From Clostridia bacterium (GTDB taxonomy: Bacteria; Bacillota; Clostridia; Christensenellales; UBA1242), in the NCBI GenBank assembly GCA_017464845.1, contig JAFTYD010000039.1, forward strand, positions 1 to 52,670: a stretch of 52,670 nt of DNA. The letters run 5' to 3'. The position numbers and the translations under genes are program-made. Within the stretch, counting starts at the first letter, position 1; the number at the start of each line of letters is the position of its first letter. The notes beneath the pieces are model-generated. The model was not told where the DNA came from. It saw only the letters and a program-made list of their open reading frames with translations, and searched no databases. Of the stretch, positions 1 through 7,941 are shown one piece after another.

Positions 1-376
1 GATGAGGATTGCAGAAAGAATTTGTAATCAAAACGGGTTGGGTTGTATTATTACAGGAGAAAATCTTGGACAGGTTGCAAGTCAAACGATGGAAAGTATG
101 ACAGTAACAAATGATGTTGTTGAAAAGCTTCCAGTGTTTAGGCCTTTGGTTGCATTTGATAAGGAAGGTATTATTGAGATAGCTAAAAAAATAGGAACAT
201 TTGAAACTTCAATTTTACCATACGAAGATTGTTGTACAGTCTTTTTACCTAAAAATCCTGTTATCAAACCAACTGTTAAACAGGCTGAGTATGAAGAGAA
301 GTTTTTAAATATTGAAGATTTGATTGGTCAGGCTTTGCAAGATGAGGAGATAATAGTTTTAAATAAAGAATATTGA
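1..376 (+). CDS. thiI: tRNA 4-thiouridine synthase ThiI, C-terminal part (5' end outside window)
   Basis: The reading frame is open from the window edge and encodes the last 124 residues of a ThiI-like tRNA sulfurtransferase, which adenylates and thiolates U8 of tRNA and can also feed sulfur to thiazole synthesis. The segment GQVASQTMESM followed by LPVFRPLVAFDKEGIIEIAK and SILPYEDCCTVF is typical of the PP-loop/AANH catalytic half; the CC pair lies in the part that usually carries a redox cysteine. The Met at base 2 is internal, so the true start is upstream of the window. No rhodanese domain follows, as is usual in Firmicutes. Two tandem hairpin terminators follow the stop. Confidence 0.9.
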   Translation, partial: MRIAERICNQNGLGCIITGENLGQVASQTMESMTVTNDVVEKLPVFRPLVAFDKEGIIEIAKKIGTFETSILPYEDCCTVFLPKNPVIKPTVKQAEYEEKFLNIEDLIGQALQDEEIIVLNKEY

Positions 377-399
377 TTGTGTTCTTTGATATAGTTTTT

Positions 400-430
400 A
401 AAGAGATTGCTGTAAAGCGATCTTTTTTTA
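400..430 (+). terminator. Terminator after thiI (first of two)
   Basis: An 11-bp stem with G-U pairs (400-410 with 417-427, 6-nt loop) runs into a T tract. It lies 24 bases past the thiI stop codon. Confidence 0.7.
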
Positions 431-465
431 TTTGTTTGATTAAAAGATATTTAGGGAAAATTGAG

Positions 466-497
466 AAGATATGTTGTTGGAACATATCTTTTTTATT
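466..497 (+). terminator. Second tandem terminator after thiI
   Basis: A perfect 10-bp stem AAGATATGTT / AACATATCTT with a 5-nt loop is followed by TTTTATT. It backs up the first terminator and isolates thiI from argR. Confidence 0.8.
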
Positions 498-607
498 ATG
501 TATTTTTATGTATAAATACTATATATTGTATAGAATATACAAAAAATTACATATTTATAGATTTGTGTTTTATAAAAATTTAATAATGTATATTTTTATA
601 AAAAATT

Positions 608-625
608 CATGAATAAATATACAAA
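608..625 (+). promoter_or_regulatory. Candidate ARG box (ArgR operator)
   Basis: The 18-mer CATGAATAAATATACAAA is very close to the Bacillus-type ARG box as I remember it (CATGAATAAAAATKCAAK). It lies 7 bases upstream of the -35 box of argR. Similar but weaker half sites occur at 633-648 and 681-703, giving a spaced array as expected for a hexameric repressor. This suggests autoregulation of argR. Confidence 0.5.
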
Positions 626-631
626 AAGTAC

Positions 632-660
632 TTGCATAAATATAAATTATGTTGTATAAT
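632..660 (+). promoter_or_regulatory. Sigma-A type promoter of argR-recN
   Basis: TTGCAT (632-637), 17-bp spacer, TATAAT (655-660). It leaves a leader of about 95 bases before the argR start. Confidence 0.7.
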
Positions 661-703
661 ATTCAAAATGATATAAATATTTATGAATTTATAAATATAC
701 ATA

Positions 704-719
704 AGGGCTAAAAAGCCCT
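704..719 (+). promoter_or_regulatory. Short hairpin in the argR leader
   Basis: AGGGCT and AGCCCT (704-709 with 714-719) form a 6-bp stem with an AAAA loop, followed by ATTTTAT. It lies inside the transcribed leader, so it could be a weak attenuator; the T run is poor. Confidence 0.35.
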
Positions 720-760
720 ATTTTATAGGCATTTTTACGAATTTTACTAAAGGAGAGATT

Positions 761-1213
761 ATGGCACGTTCAGCTAGACAGTCTAAGATTTTAGAGTTAA
801 TTTCTATTAAAGAAATTGAAACTCAAGATGAGCTTGCAAGAGAGTTGAAAAACGCAAACTTTGATATAACTCAAGCTACTATTTCGAGAGATATTAAAGA
901 ATTAGGTTTGACAAAAATATTATCAAGTTCTGGTAAATATAAATACTCTTTGTTTGGAACTCAAGAACAAGCTGTATCAAGTAAGTACATAACTATTTTT
1001 AAAGAATCTGTAATTTCAATCAAGACTGCCTTAAATCTTGTTGTCGTAAAAACTATAAAAGGTATGTCATCAAGTATTTGTTCATTTGTTGATAAATTAA
1101 ATTTAACAGAAATGATGGGTGCTGTTTATGGAGAAGATACGGTTATGTTAATTTTCCCAACAACTGCACTTGCTAGTGACGCTGTTATATCATTAAATAA
1201 TATGATGGAGTGA
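761..1213 (+). CDS. argR: Arginine repressor ArgR (AhrC)
   Basis: Encodes a 150-residue arginine-dependent DNA-binding repressor/activator of arginine metabolism, which works as a hexamer. The N-terminal winged helix (about 1-70) contains the recognition segment TQATISRDIKELGL with Ser42-Arg43. The C-terminal oligomerisation and arginine-binding domain ends with GEDTVMLIF (124-132), where the acidic pair normally contacts arginine. Length is standard. The start has AAGGAGAG eight bases upstream. It sits 5 bases before recN, the conserved Firmicute arrangement, and candidate ARG boxes lie in its own promoter. Confidence 0.96.
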   Translation: MARSARQSKILELISIKEIETQDELARELKNANFDITQATISRDIKELGLTKILSSSGKYKYSLFGTQEQAVSSKYITIFKESVISIKTALNLVVVKTIKGMSSSICSFVDKLNLTEMMGAVYGEDTVMLIFPTTALASDAVISLNNMME

Positions 1214-1218
1214 TTTGA

Positions 1219-2886
1219 ATGTTATCAAATTTAGTTATAGAAAATATAGCCTTAATCAAAAAAGCTGATATAGAATTTAAAGATGGATTTAATGTTTTGC
1301 TTGGTGAAACTGGTGCTGGTAAGAGTATTATATTTGATGCTTTAAATTTTGTTCTTGGTGGAAAGGCTGATAAAACACTTCTTAGAAGTGGTGAGGAATA
1401 TATGAAAGTTAATGCTGTCTTTGCAAATTTAGATGAGACAGTTATTTCTTTTTTAAGAGAACAAGAAATAGAAGATGATGAAGTTGTAATTTCAAGAAGT
1501 TATACTATTGATGGAAAAAATTCAATAAAATTAAATGGGGAAAATGTTGCTTTAAGCGTATTAAAAAAAATTGGAGCATTACTTGTTGATACTTATTCTC
1601 AACATGATAGTATGGAACTTTTAAATAATAAAAAGCATCTTTCACTTCTTGATAAATTTGGTGGAGAAGATATTATTCATGCAAAAACATCTTATTTGAA
1701 AGTCTACGAAGAATTTAAATCTTTACAAAAAAGTATTTTGGATCTTGGTGGAGATGATTCTGAACGAGAAAGATTGAAAGAAATTTATCTTTTCCAAATT
1801 AAAGAAATTGAAAATGCTAATTTAGTTATTGGTGAAGAAGAAGAAATAAGAGATAGAATAAAATTTTTATCTAGTTCAGAGAAAATTTTTGAAAACTTAA
1901 ACGAAGCGACAGGGCTTTTAAGTGAAAATAATTTTTCAGTATTGTCAAATTTGAGTCAAATAAAAGGATTGTTGTCTTCAATTTCGGAATTTGATGAAAT
2001 AAATGAATGTAAAGAAAAGGTTTCAAGTGTGTTTTATGAGCTTGAAGATGTGTATGAAACTATTGAAAGTATAAAAGATAGGACAGATTTTGATGAAAAT
2101 GAACTTAACAAGCTTGATTCAAGACTTGATGTAATAAAAAGTTTAAATAAAAAATATGGTGGTTCAATTGAGAATGTATTAAAATTTTATAGCGATATAA
2201 AAGAAAAATATAATAATTTGATGAATAGTGATGAAGTCTTAAACGAACTTAATATAAAATTGAATGATGCTAAAAAAAGACTTATAACAAAAGCAAATGA
2301 ATTGACAAAATTAAGAAAACAATATGGAGATAAACTTAAAGTATTGCTGATGAATGAGTTGCAAGATTTGTCTATGAAGGGAACATTGTTTGATGTTGAG
2401 TTTGATCCTGGTGAAAATTTAACATCAGAAGGTCAGGATAATGTTAAATTTATTTTCTCAGCAAATAAAGGACAAGAATTAAAAGATATTTCGAAGGTTG
2501 CGTCAGGTGGTGAGTTATCTAGATTAATGTTAGCATTTAAAAATATCTTTAATGAAAATAATAAAACAGTTGTTTTTGATGAAATAGATGCTGGTATTAG
2601 TGGTGAAGTAGGTAATAAGGTTGCTGAAAAATTATCAAATCTTTCAAAAACAAGTCAGGTTTTATGTATAACACATATGCCACAAGTTGCATCAGCTGGT
2701 GATTCTTATTTATATGTTGGAAAGTATGAAGAATCTGGACAAACTTATACAAAAGTAAGAATGTTAGATGAGAATCAAGAAGTTGAAAATATTGCAAGAT
2801 TGATAGGTGGAGATAATTTAACTCAAGTAGCTATTGAACATGCAAAAGAAATGAAGGAAAGATATAGACAAATTAAAAACAGATAA
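1219..2886 (+). CDS. recN: DNA repair ATPase RecN
   Basis: A 555-residue SMC-like ATPase recruited early to double-strand breaks. Walker A GETGAGKS is at 29-36; a long coiled coil follows (about 150-370, rich in E, K and L, with a turn near the middle); then the signature ASGGELSRL near 429 and Walker B FDEIDAGISG near 452. The closing part contains the CITHMPQVAS switch region. Length is normal for the family. It follows argR by 5 bases and shares its promoter; GGAG lies 8 bases before the start. A strong terminator closes the unit. Confidence 0.97.
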   Translation: MLSNLVIENIALIKKADIEFKDGFNVLLGETGAGKSIIFDALNFVLGGKADKTLLRSGEEYMKVNAVFANLDETVISFLREQEIEDDEVVISRSYTIDGKNSIKLNGENVALSVLKKIGALLVDTYSQHDSMELLNNKKHLSLLDKFGGEDIIHAKTSYLKVYEEFKSLQKSILDLGGDDSERERLKEIYLFQIKEIENANLVIGEEEEIRDRIKFLSSSEKIFENLNEATGLLSENNFSVLSNLSQIKGLLSSISEFDEINECKEKVSSVFYELEDVYETIESIKDRTDFDENELNKLDSRLDVIKSLNKKYGGSIENVLKFYSDIKEKYNNLMNSDEVLNELNIKLNDAKKRLITKANELTKLRKQYGDKLKVLLMNELQDLSMKGTLFDVEFDPGENLTSEGQDNVKFIFSANKGQELKDISKVASGGELSRLMLAFKNIFNENNKTVVFDEIDAGISGEVGNKVAEKLSNLSKTSQVLCITHMPQVASAGDSYLYVGKYEESGQTYTKVRMLDENQEVENIARLIGGDNLTQVAIEHAKEMKERYRQIKNR

Positions 2887-2897
2887 AATAAAAAAAG

Positions 2898-2931
2898 AGT
2901 ATATCAGAATTAGTTTGATATACTTTTTTTT
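2898..2931 (+). terminator. Terminator after recN
   Basis: A perfect 9-bp stem AGTATATCA / TGATATACT (2898-2906 with 2916-2924) is followed by a run of T. Confidence 0.85.
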
Positions 2932-2944
2932 ATTTTATTTATTA

Positions 2945-2990
2945 TATATACACTATATAGTGTAATATGCAATATATTTATACTAAATAT
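2945..2990. repeat. Dispersed intergenic repeat, copy 1
   Basis: It contains a perfect 16-bp palindrome TACACTATATAGTGTA (2949-2964) continuing into ATATGCAATATAT and ATACTAAATAT. It shares GTGT-A-ATATGCAA with the copies at 11071 and 10531, and GTGTAGTATGCAATAT with the complement of the copy at 52211. Confidence 0.6.
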
Positions 2991-2994
2991 ATTA

Positions 2995-3025
2995 TGAATA
3001 AATTTGATATAAATCAAGATAATAA
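2995..3025 (+). promoter_or_regulatory. Possible forespore (sigma-G/F type) promoter of spoIVB
   Basis: TGAATA (2995-3000), 18-bp gap, GATAATA (3019-3025), roughly resembling the sigma-G pattern TGAATA / CATACTA. spoIVB is a sigma-G gene in Bacillus, so a forespore promoter is expected here. In such AT-rich DNA this could be chance. Confidence 0.3.
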
Positions 3026-3038
3026 ATTTTAGAGGCTT

Positions 3039-4232
3039 ATGATGAAACGAAATAAATTTATTTATATACTATTTATATTTATTATGTTGATATTAGTAAA
3101 TATACCATTTAAGGATATTTATAATTTTGAAAATGGAGCTATAGTTACTTATGATGATGTTAAAAGTTCAAATAAAAATAATTTATTTGGTGGGTTTGTA
3201 AAAACAGAATTAAATAGAAATGAATTGTCTGTTGGTACAGCAAAAACTAATGATGGTGTTTTAACTTTTAAGTTATTTGGAATTTTTCCAATTAGAAAAG
3301 TTAAAGTTAATATGTTAAATGATGAAGAAGTTTACATTGGTGGTGTTCCGATTGGTCTTGCTTTAAACGCTGATGGTGCAATTGTTGTTAGGGAAAATAA
3401 AGATATAGAAATTAAAGATAAAGAAAATACTGCATGTAAAAAATTTAAACCTGGTGATATTATTACAGAAATAAATGATGTTAAGATAAAGAGTTTAGAT
3501 GATATTCCTAAATTATTAAATGTTAAGGATAAAGATGTTGAAGTAAAATATTTAAGAGATAACAAAGAAAAAAAGATGCTTGTAAGACTTGTTAAAGATA
3601 ATGATGAAAATAAATTTGGTATTTATGTCAAAGATGATATAAGTGGTGTGGGAACTTTAACTTTTGTAAATAAAAAAGATTTAAATTTTGGTGCGCTTGG
3701 ACATGGAATTACAGATAATCAGGGTAATAATATTGTACCTATTTCAAATGGAAAAATTTATAACTGTAATGTTATTGGTATAAACAAAGGACAACATAAT
3801 AAACCAGGAGAATTAAGATGTTTATTTGTTCAAAATAAAAATATTAAAGGGTTGATTGATGATAATAACAAATTTGGTATTTATGGAAAATTGATAGATA
3901 CAGAAGGACTTATTGATAAGAATTTAACAGCAAAAATTGGTGGTAGGTTAGGTGTAAAAACAGGAAAAGCTTATATAGTTTCAAGTGTTAGTGGGATAAG
4001 GGAAGAATATGAAATTGAAATAATTAAAGCTAGCTATCAAAAGAAAGCTTCGGATAAGAGTTTGGTTTTTAGAGTAAAAGATAAAAGATTGTTGAACTTA
4101 ACAGGTGGAATTGTTCAGGGGATGAGTGGGTCTCCAATTATTCAAGATGGTAAGATGATTGGTGCAGTAACTCATGTTTTTTTATCTGATCCAACAAAAG
4201 GTTTTGGGGTATATTGTGACTGGATGATGTAA
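3039..4232 (+). CDS. spoIVB: SpoIVB, sporulation signalling serine protease (S55)
   Basis: Secreted from the forespore, SpoIVB cleaves SpoIVFA and so triggers pro-sigma-K processing in the mother cell. The product has one N-terminal membrane segment (about 7-23), a PDZ domain (about 95-185; FKPGDIITEINDVKI) and an S55 protease domain with GALGHGI (His near 222) and GMSGSPII (Ser near 365). It ends GFGVYCDWMM, typical of the family. Length, 397, is close to Bacillus SpoIVB. AGAGG precedes two in-frame ATG codons; the second (3042) has the better spacing. The argR-recN-spoIVB order is conserved in spore formers. Confidence 0.95.
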   Translation: MMKRNKFIYILFIFIMLILVNIPFKDIYNFENGAIVTYDDVKSSNKNNLFGGFVKTELNRNELSVGTAKTNDGVLTFKLFGIFPIRKVKVNMLNDEEVYIGGVPIGLALNADGAIVVRENKDIEIKDKENTACKKFKPGDIITEINDVKIKSLDDIPKLLNVKDKDVEVKYLRDNKEKKMLVRLVKDNDENKFGIYVKDDISGVGTLTFVNKKDLNFGALGHGITDNQGNNIVPISNGKIYNCNVIGINKGQHNKPGELRCLFVQNKNIKGLIDDNNKFGIYGKLIDTEGLIDKNLTAKIGGRLGVKTGKAYIVSSVSGIREEYEIEIIKASYQKKASDKSLVFRVKDKRLLNLTGGIVQGMSGSPIIQDGKMIGAVTHVFLSDPTKGFGVYCDWMM

Positions 4233-4233
4233 A

Positions 4234-4264
4234 AAAAGAGATAAGAAATTTATCTCTTTTTTAT
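4234..4264 (+). terminator. Terminator after spoIVB
   Basis: A perfect 11-bp stem AAAAGAGATAA / TTATCTCTTTT with a GAAAT loop, starting two bases after the stop codon, is followed by a T run. Confidence 0.9.
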
Positions 4265-4265
4265 A

Positions 4266-4320
4266 TATTTTGTGTATTATTTAATGTGTAATACTAGATA
4301 TAATACAATATATTGTATAT
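4266..4320. repeat. Dispersed intergenic repeat, copy 2
   Basis: It holds the perfect 16-bp palindrome ATACAATATATTGTAT (4303-4318) and TTTTGTGTATTATTTAATG. Read on the complement it matches the ends of copies at 7937 and 16365 (TTGTATTAT and AATAATACACAA), with a longer middle. Confidence 0.55.
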
Positions 4321-4352
4321 CTATTTGAATACTACTTACTATAATAAAAACA

Positions 4353-4390
4353 AAAAACATATTCAATTTATGATAAAAGAATATGTTTTT
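4353..4390. terminator. Inverted repeat between spoIVB and xer, probable bidirectional terminator
   Basis: A 12-bp perfect stem AAAAACATATTC / GAATATGTTTTT with a 14-nt loop gives T runs on both strands. A second hairpin (TGTGAAG / CTTCACA, 4399-4405 with 4414-4420) lies between it and the 3' end of the recombinase gene. Confidence 0.6.
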
Positions 4391-4462
4391 CGTTTTACTG
4401 TGAAGTAATTTTTCTTCACAATTATAATATATGCAAATAATAATAAAATATACAATTAATTT

Positions 4463-5497
4463 TCATTTTTTTAATTTTACCTTATCTGCAACAGATCTTC
4501 TTAAATCTTCACTGATTGCAGCATAGTGTTTTCTTGTTGTGTTTACATCTTTATGACCAAGTACATCTGCTACGATATATATATCTTTTGTTTCTCTATA
4601 TAAGTTAGTACCGAATGTTGAACGGAGTTTATGAGGAGAAATGTTTTTTAATGGGGTAGCTTCTTGAGCATATTTTTTGACTAAGTTTTCAACAGCTCTA
4701 ACAGAAATTCTTTTCTTTTGAAGAGATATAAACATTGCGTCTTCATCTTTAGGGAGATCTAGTGTTTTTCTCTTATCTAACCAATTTAATAAAGCTTCAC
4801 ATATTTCTTCTGAAAAATATAGTATAGTTTGATTTCCACCTTTTCTTGTAACTTTGAAAGCATTTTGATTGAAATCAAAATCTGAAACATTTAAACCAAC
4901 ACATTCTGAAATTCTTATTCCAGTTCCAAGGAAAAGGGTACAAATTGCATTATCTCTTTCAAAAGTGTTTTTGTTATATGATAATTGCTTTTTTGTAAAA
5001 GTTGTAGGGGTTTCTATTGTGTCTATAAATTTAACCATTTCTTCTGGTTCTAAACGAATAATTTCTTTTGAATGCAATTTTGGTGTTTCAACTTTACTTG
5101 CAACATTTGATGAAATTAAGTCATGGTTAAATAAATATTTAAACAAACTTCTTATACTTGCAAGTTTTCTTGCTTTTCCTTTTTCTCCGTTTTTATATGG
5201 TTTACCGTTAAATTCATAGAAACTTAAGTAAGACAAGAAGTTTTCTATATTTTTACTTTTTATTTCGTTAATATCTTCTATGGTAATTTCAGCGACAGGT
5301 TTTTTAAATTTAAATCTAGATAGATAATCTAAAAAAATTGAAATGTCCATGGCATAATTCATTCTAGTAAGTGTTGATGTGTTATTTTCAATTCCGATAA
5401 AAAAATCATAACAAAATTCTGGTAAATCTTCAGAATATTTACCTATTTTTGTTATGTTAGACAAATCTCTTTTTTCAAAGTAACTTAGTTTTTTCAT
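4463..5497 (-). CDS. Xer-type tyrosine recombinase
   Basis: A 344-residue site-specific recombinase with an N-terminal core-binding SAM-like domain (about 25-130) and a complete catalytic domain: Arg195 (GTGIRISE), Lys219 (TRKGG), His289 and Arg292 (SPHKLR), His315 (LGHKD) and the nucleophile Tyr325 (KHY). It is longer than XerC/XerD (about 300), and residues 160-182 including NKNTFERDNA resemble the spacer in streptococcal XerS. Chromosome dimer resolution is the most likely job; a phage integrase is less likely because no phage genes or att repeats are nearby. It stands alone between spoIVB and serS. The ATG lies 8 bases after a -10 box and has no Shine-Dalgarno site, so the mRNA may be leaderless. 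Confidence 0.88.
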   Translation of the reverse strand: MKKLSYFEKRDLSNITKIGKYSEDLPEFCYDFFIGIENNTSTLTRMNYAMDISIFLDYLSRFKFKKPVAEITIEDINEIKSKNIENFLSYLSFYEFNGKPYKNGEKGKARKLASIRSLFKYLFNHDLISSNVASKVETPKLHSKEIIRLEPEEMVKFIDTIETPTTFTKKQLSYNKNTFERDNAICTLFLGTGIRISECVGLNVSDFDFNQNAFKVTRKGGNQTILYFSEEICEALLNWLDKRKTLDLPKDEDAMFISLQKKRISVRAVENLVKKYAQEATPLKNISPHKLRSTFGTNLYRETKDIYIVADVLGHKDVNTTRKHYAAISEDLRRSVADKVKLKK

Positions 5498-5505
5498 CTT
5501 TTTAT

Positions 5506-5534
5506 ATTATAAGATATTAATACAAAAAAGTAAA
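5506..5534 (-). promoter_or_regulatory. Promoter of the xer gene, adjacent to its start codon
   Basis: On the - strand: TTTACT (5529-5534), 17-bp spacer, TATAAT (5506-5511), then 8 bases to ATG (5497). The transcript would start at or next to the start codon. Confidence 0.6.
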
Positions 5535-5600
5535 ATTTTTTAATATATTTTTAACTGATTAAAAATTCCTAATGCTTGATGTTTTATTAATTCAAAATAT

Positions 5601-5629
5601 TTGACAAATTTGTTATTTTAATATATTAT
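5601..5629 (+). promoter_or_regulatory. Promoter of serS
   Basis: TTGACA (5601-5606), 17-bp spacer, TATTAT (5624-5629). The leader is only about 25 bases, so there is no room for a T-box. A two-codon start-stop ATGAATTAG overlaps the ribosome binding site and ends one base before the serS ATG. Confidence 0.7.
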
Positions 5630-5659
5630 TAATTATTATAAAAGAGGAGATGAATTAGC

Positions 5660-6946
5660 ATGATAGATATTAATTTAATTAGAACTAATAGTGAGTTAGT
5701 AAAAGAAAATATTAGAAAAAAATTTCAAGACCATAAATTACCTTTGGTTGATGAAGTTTTAGTTTTAGATGAACAAATTAAGAAACTTAAAAAAGAAGGA
5801 GATGAACTTCGTAGTAGTAGAAATTCTTTAAGTTCAGAAATTGGTTCTTTTATGAAACAAGGCTTAAAAGATAAAGCAGAAGAATTAAAAGAAGTAGTAA
5901 AAAAGAATAATGAAAGAATTATTGAAATTGAAAGTGAAGAGGAAGAATTATCTTCACAATTAAAGAAACTTATGATGTCTATTCCAAATATCATTTCAGA
6001 TGATGTTCCTCTTGGAAAAGATGATTCTGAAAATGTTCAAGTTGAAACTTATTTAGAAGCAAAAGAACCAGATTTTGAAATACCATATCATACAGATATT
6101 TTAGAAAAACTTGGTGGTCTTGATTTAGAAAGTGCAAGAAGAACAAGTGGACAAGGTTTTTATTATCTTGTTGGAGATGTTGCTAGACTTCATTCTGCTA
6201 TATTAACTTATGCAAGAGATTTTATGATTGATAAAGGATTTACTTATTGTATTCCTCCATTTATGATTAGAAGTGATGTTGTTTCTGGTGTTATGAGTTT
6301 CGAAGAAATGGAAGGAATGATGTATAAGATTGAAGGTGAAGATCTTTATCTTATTGGTACAAGTGAACATTCTATGATTGGAAGGTACATGAATACAATC
6401 ATTAATGAAAATGAACTTCCTTTAACATTAACAAGTTATTCACCATGTTTCAGAAAAGAAAAAGGTGCTCATGGAATTGAAGAAAGAGGAATTTATAGAA
6501 TTCACCAATTTGAAAAACAAGAAATGATAGTAATTTGTAAACCAGAGGATAGTGAAGAATGGTATAATAAACTTTGGTCATATACAGTTGAACTTTTTGT
6601 TTCAATGCAAATTCCAGTAAGAACTCTTGCTTGTTGCTCAGGAGATTTGGCAGATTTAAAATATAAGAGTTTAGATGTTGAGGCTTGGAGTCCAAGACAA
6701 AAGAAGTATTTTGAAGTTGGAAGTTGCTCAAACTTAACAGATGCTCAAGCTAGAAGACTTGGAATAAGATATAAGACAGAAAAAGGAAATGTTTTTGCTC
6801 ATACATTAAATAATACAGTAGTTGCTCCACCAAGAATGTTAATTGCATTTGTTGAAAATCATTTAAATGAAGATGGTAGTATAAACATTCCAGAAGTATT
6901 ACAAAAATATATGGGTGGTTTAACAAAAATTACTCCAAAAAAATAA
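5660..6946 (+). CDS. serS: Seryl-tRNA synthetase
   Basis: A 428-residue class II synthetase that charges tRNA-Ser and tRNA-Sec in the cytoplasm. The N-terminal 110 residues form the long antiparallel coiled-coil tRNA-binding arm (alternating K and E heptads). The catalytic core shows motif 2 (FRKEKGAHGIEERGIYRIHQ) and motif 3 (NNTVVAPPRMLIAFVENH). Length is normal. GAGGAG lies 11 bases before the ATG. Unlike many Firmicute serS genes it has no T-box leader: the promoter sits within 60 bases of the start. The next gene follows after 11 bases and is probably cotranscribed. Confidence 0.97.
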   Translation: MIDINLIRTNSELVKENIRKKFQDHKLPLVDEVLVLDEQIKKLKKEGDELRSSRNSLSSEIGSFMKQGLKDKAEELKEVVKKNNERIIEIESEEEELSSQLKKLMMSIPNIISDDVPLGKDDSENVQVETYLEAKEPDFEIPYHTDILEKLGGLDLESARRTSGQGFYYLVGDVARLHSAILTYARDFMIDKGFTYCIPPFMIRSDVVSGVMSFEEMEGMMYKIEGEDLYLIGTSEHSMIGRYMNTIINENELPLTLTSYSPCFRKEKGAHGIEERGIYRIHQFEKQEMIVICKPEDSEEWYNKLWSYTVELFVSMQIPVRTLACCSGDLADLKYKSLDVEAWSPRQKKYFEVGSCSNLTDAQARRLGIRYKTEKGNVFAHTLNNTVVAPPRMLIAFVENHLNEDGSINIPEVLQKYMGGLTKITPKK

Positions 6947-6957
6947 AGGATTAATAT

Positions 6958-7941
6958 ATGAAAATAAATATTAATAGGAGATTAATACAAGGAATAATAG
7001 ATTCAGCAAATCCTGAGTTTATTAATGCTATGGATGAAAAGATTCAAAATTTAATTACAAATGTAATTGATGATCTTTCAAATAGAAGTCCTTATGTAAC
7101 TTTAAATAATACAATTTTACAACCTGTCAATGAAATTTTTACTGGTGGGGTTTCTTCTAATGCGCAATTTTGTTATTTCTTAGGGGTTGAAAATGCTCAA
7201 ATAGAAATGAATACAATTGAAAAGAAGCATTTTTGGAAAAGTATAAAGAGAAAATTCTTAAATGCTTGGTATAAAACAAGATCTGTTAAAAGAAGAAAAA
7301 GAAAAAAAGATAAAGATGTTGAACAAGAAAAAATTCCAGAAGCTCAAGAGAAGAAGATTACATCAAATTACAAGTTGGCTCATTTAAAATTAGATATTCA
7401 AGATACTTTATTAAATTTCTTGTCTGAAACCTCTATTGTTTATTATTTTAATAAATATTTAAAGATAATCGGTAAAGATGATTTTGGAACAGAAGTTGAA
7501 GTATTGTTATATATCGTATTATTTGATAGTGAAAATAAAACCTATAAAATGTATAATTCAAAGAAAAATAAATTTTTGGAAATAGATTTTAAAGAGAGAT
7601 TTAAAAACTTAATTGAAAAAAGTGATAGGGTAGGAGATAACTTTGTTAATATGATAAAGATATTTAATTCTATCTATAAACTTGGTCTTGATGATAATGC
7701 AAATCAAATATTAATTGAATCTTTATTATATAATGTTCCTGATAAATTATATGCAGGGGACGATATATATTCTTGCTTTATAAAAATAGTAAATTATTTG
7801 AGAATAACAAATGCGACAAATTTTGTTTCAATTGCAAATCCAGATAAAACAATATTTAAAGATGTTTTATTCTATGGTTCTTCATCTGCAGTTGATTTTA
7901 CAAGATTTTTAAGATTATTTGACAATATAGAAATTGAATAA
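6958..7941 (+). CDS. Nucleotidyltransferase-like protein lacking the catalytic motif
   Basis: A 327-residue protein of unknown function. Residues about 160-295 (FGTEVEVLLYIVLFD; DFKERFKNLIEKSDRVGDNFVNM; LIESLLYNVPDKLY; NYLRI) resemble the C-terminal half of pol-beta-type nucleotidyltransferases, where a region binding the nucleotide is followed by LIE-LLYNVP. At the place where GS and D-x-D would be expected I read GGVSSNAQFCYFLGVENAQ (about 62-80), with no D-x-D, so it may be inactive. A strongly basic stretch (KTRSVKRRKRKKDKD, about 107-121) follows, perhaps for nucleic acid. It lies 11 bases after serS with AAAGGA as its binding site. The family call is by eye and tentative. Confidence 0.65.
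   Translation: MKININRRLIQGIIDSANPEFINAMDEKIQNLITNVIDDLSNRSPYVTLNNTILQPVNEIFTGGVSSNAQFCYFLGVENAQIEMNTIEKKHFWKSIKRKFLNAWYKTRSVKRRKRKKDKDVEQEKIPEAQEKKITSNYKLAHLKLDIQDTLLNFLSETSIVYYFNKYLKIIGKDDFGTEVEVLLYIVLFDSENKTYKMYNSKKNKFLEIDFKERFKNLIEKSDRVGDNFVNMIKIFNSIYKLGLDDNANQILIESLLYNVPDKLYAGDDIYSCFIKIVNYLRITNATNFVSIANPDKTIFKDVLFYGSSSAVDFTRFLRLFDNIEIE

Larger units (their letters stand above)
377..760. other. Intergenic region thiI-argR (384 bp)
   Basis: The stretch holds the two thiI terminators, a weak AT-palindrome (about 515-532) resembling the dispersed repeat, the argR promoter, candidate ARG boxes and a short leader hairpin. A 79-codon frame from 373 crosses both terminators, has no ribosome binding site and is AT-biased noise; I do not call it a gene. 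Confidence 0.7.

Noticed and set aside
373..612. 79-codon + strand frame after thiI
   Set aside because: It crosses two strong terminators, lacks a ribosome binding site and has the composition of spacer DNA.
4463..5497. Phage or integrative-element integrase
   Set aside because: No att-like direct repeats, tRNA, excisionase or phage genes are nearby, and the protein resembles chromosomal Xer recombinases.
5630..5659. T-box leader of serS
   Set aside because: The promoter is within 60 bases of the start, leaving no room for a specifier stem or antiterminator.
6958..7941. CBASS-type cyclase
   Set aside because: The catalytic D-x-D is not visible and no effector, Cap2/Cap3 or HORMA/TRIP13 gene is adjacent.
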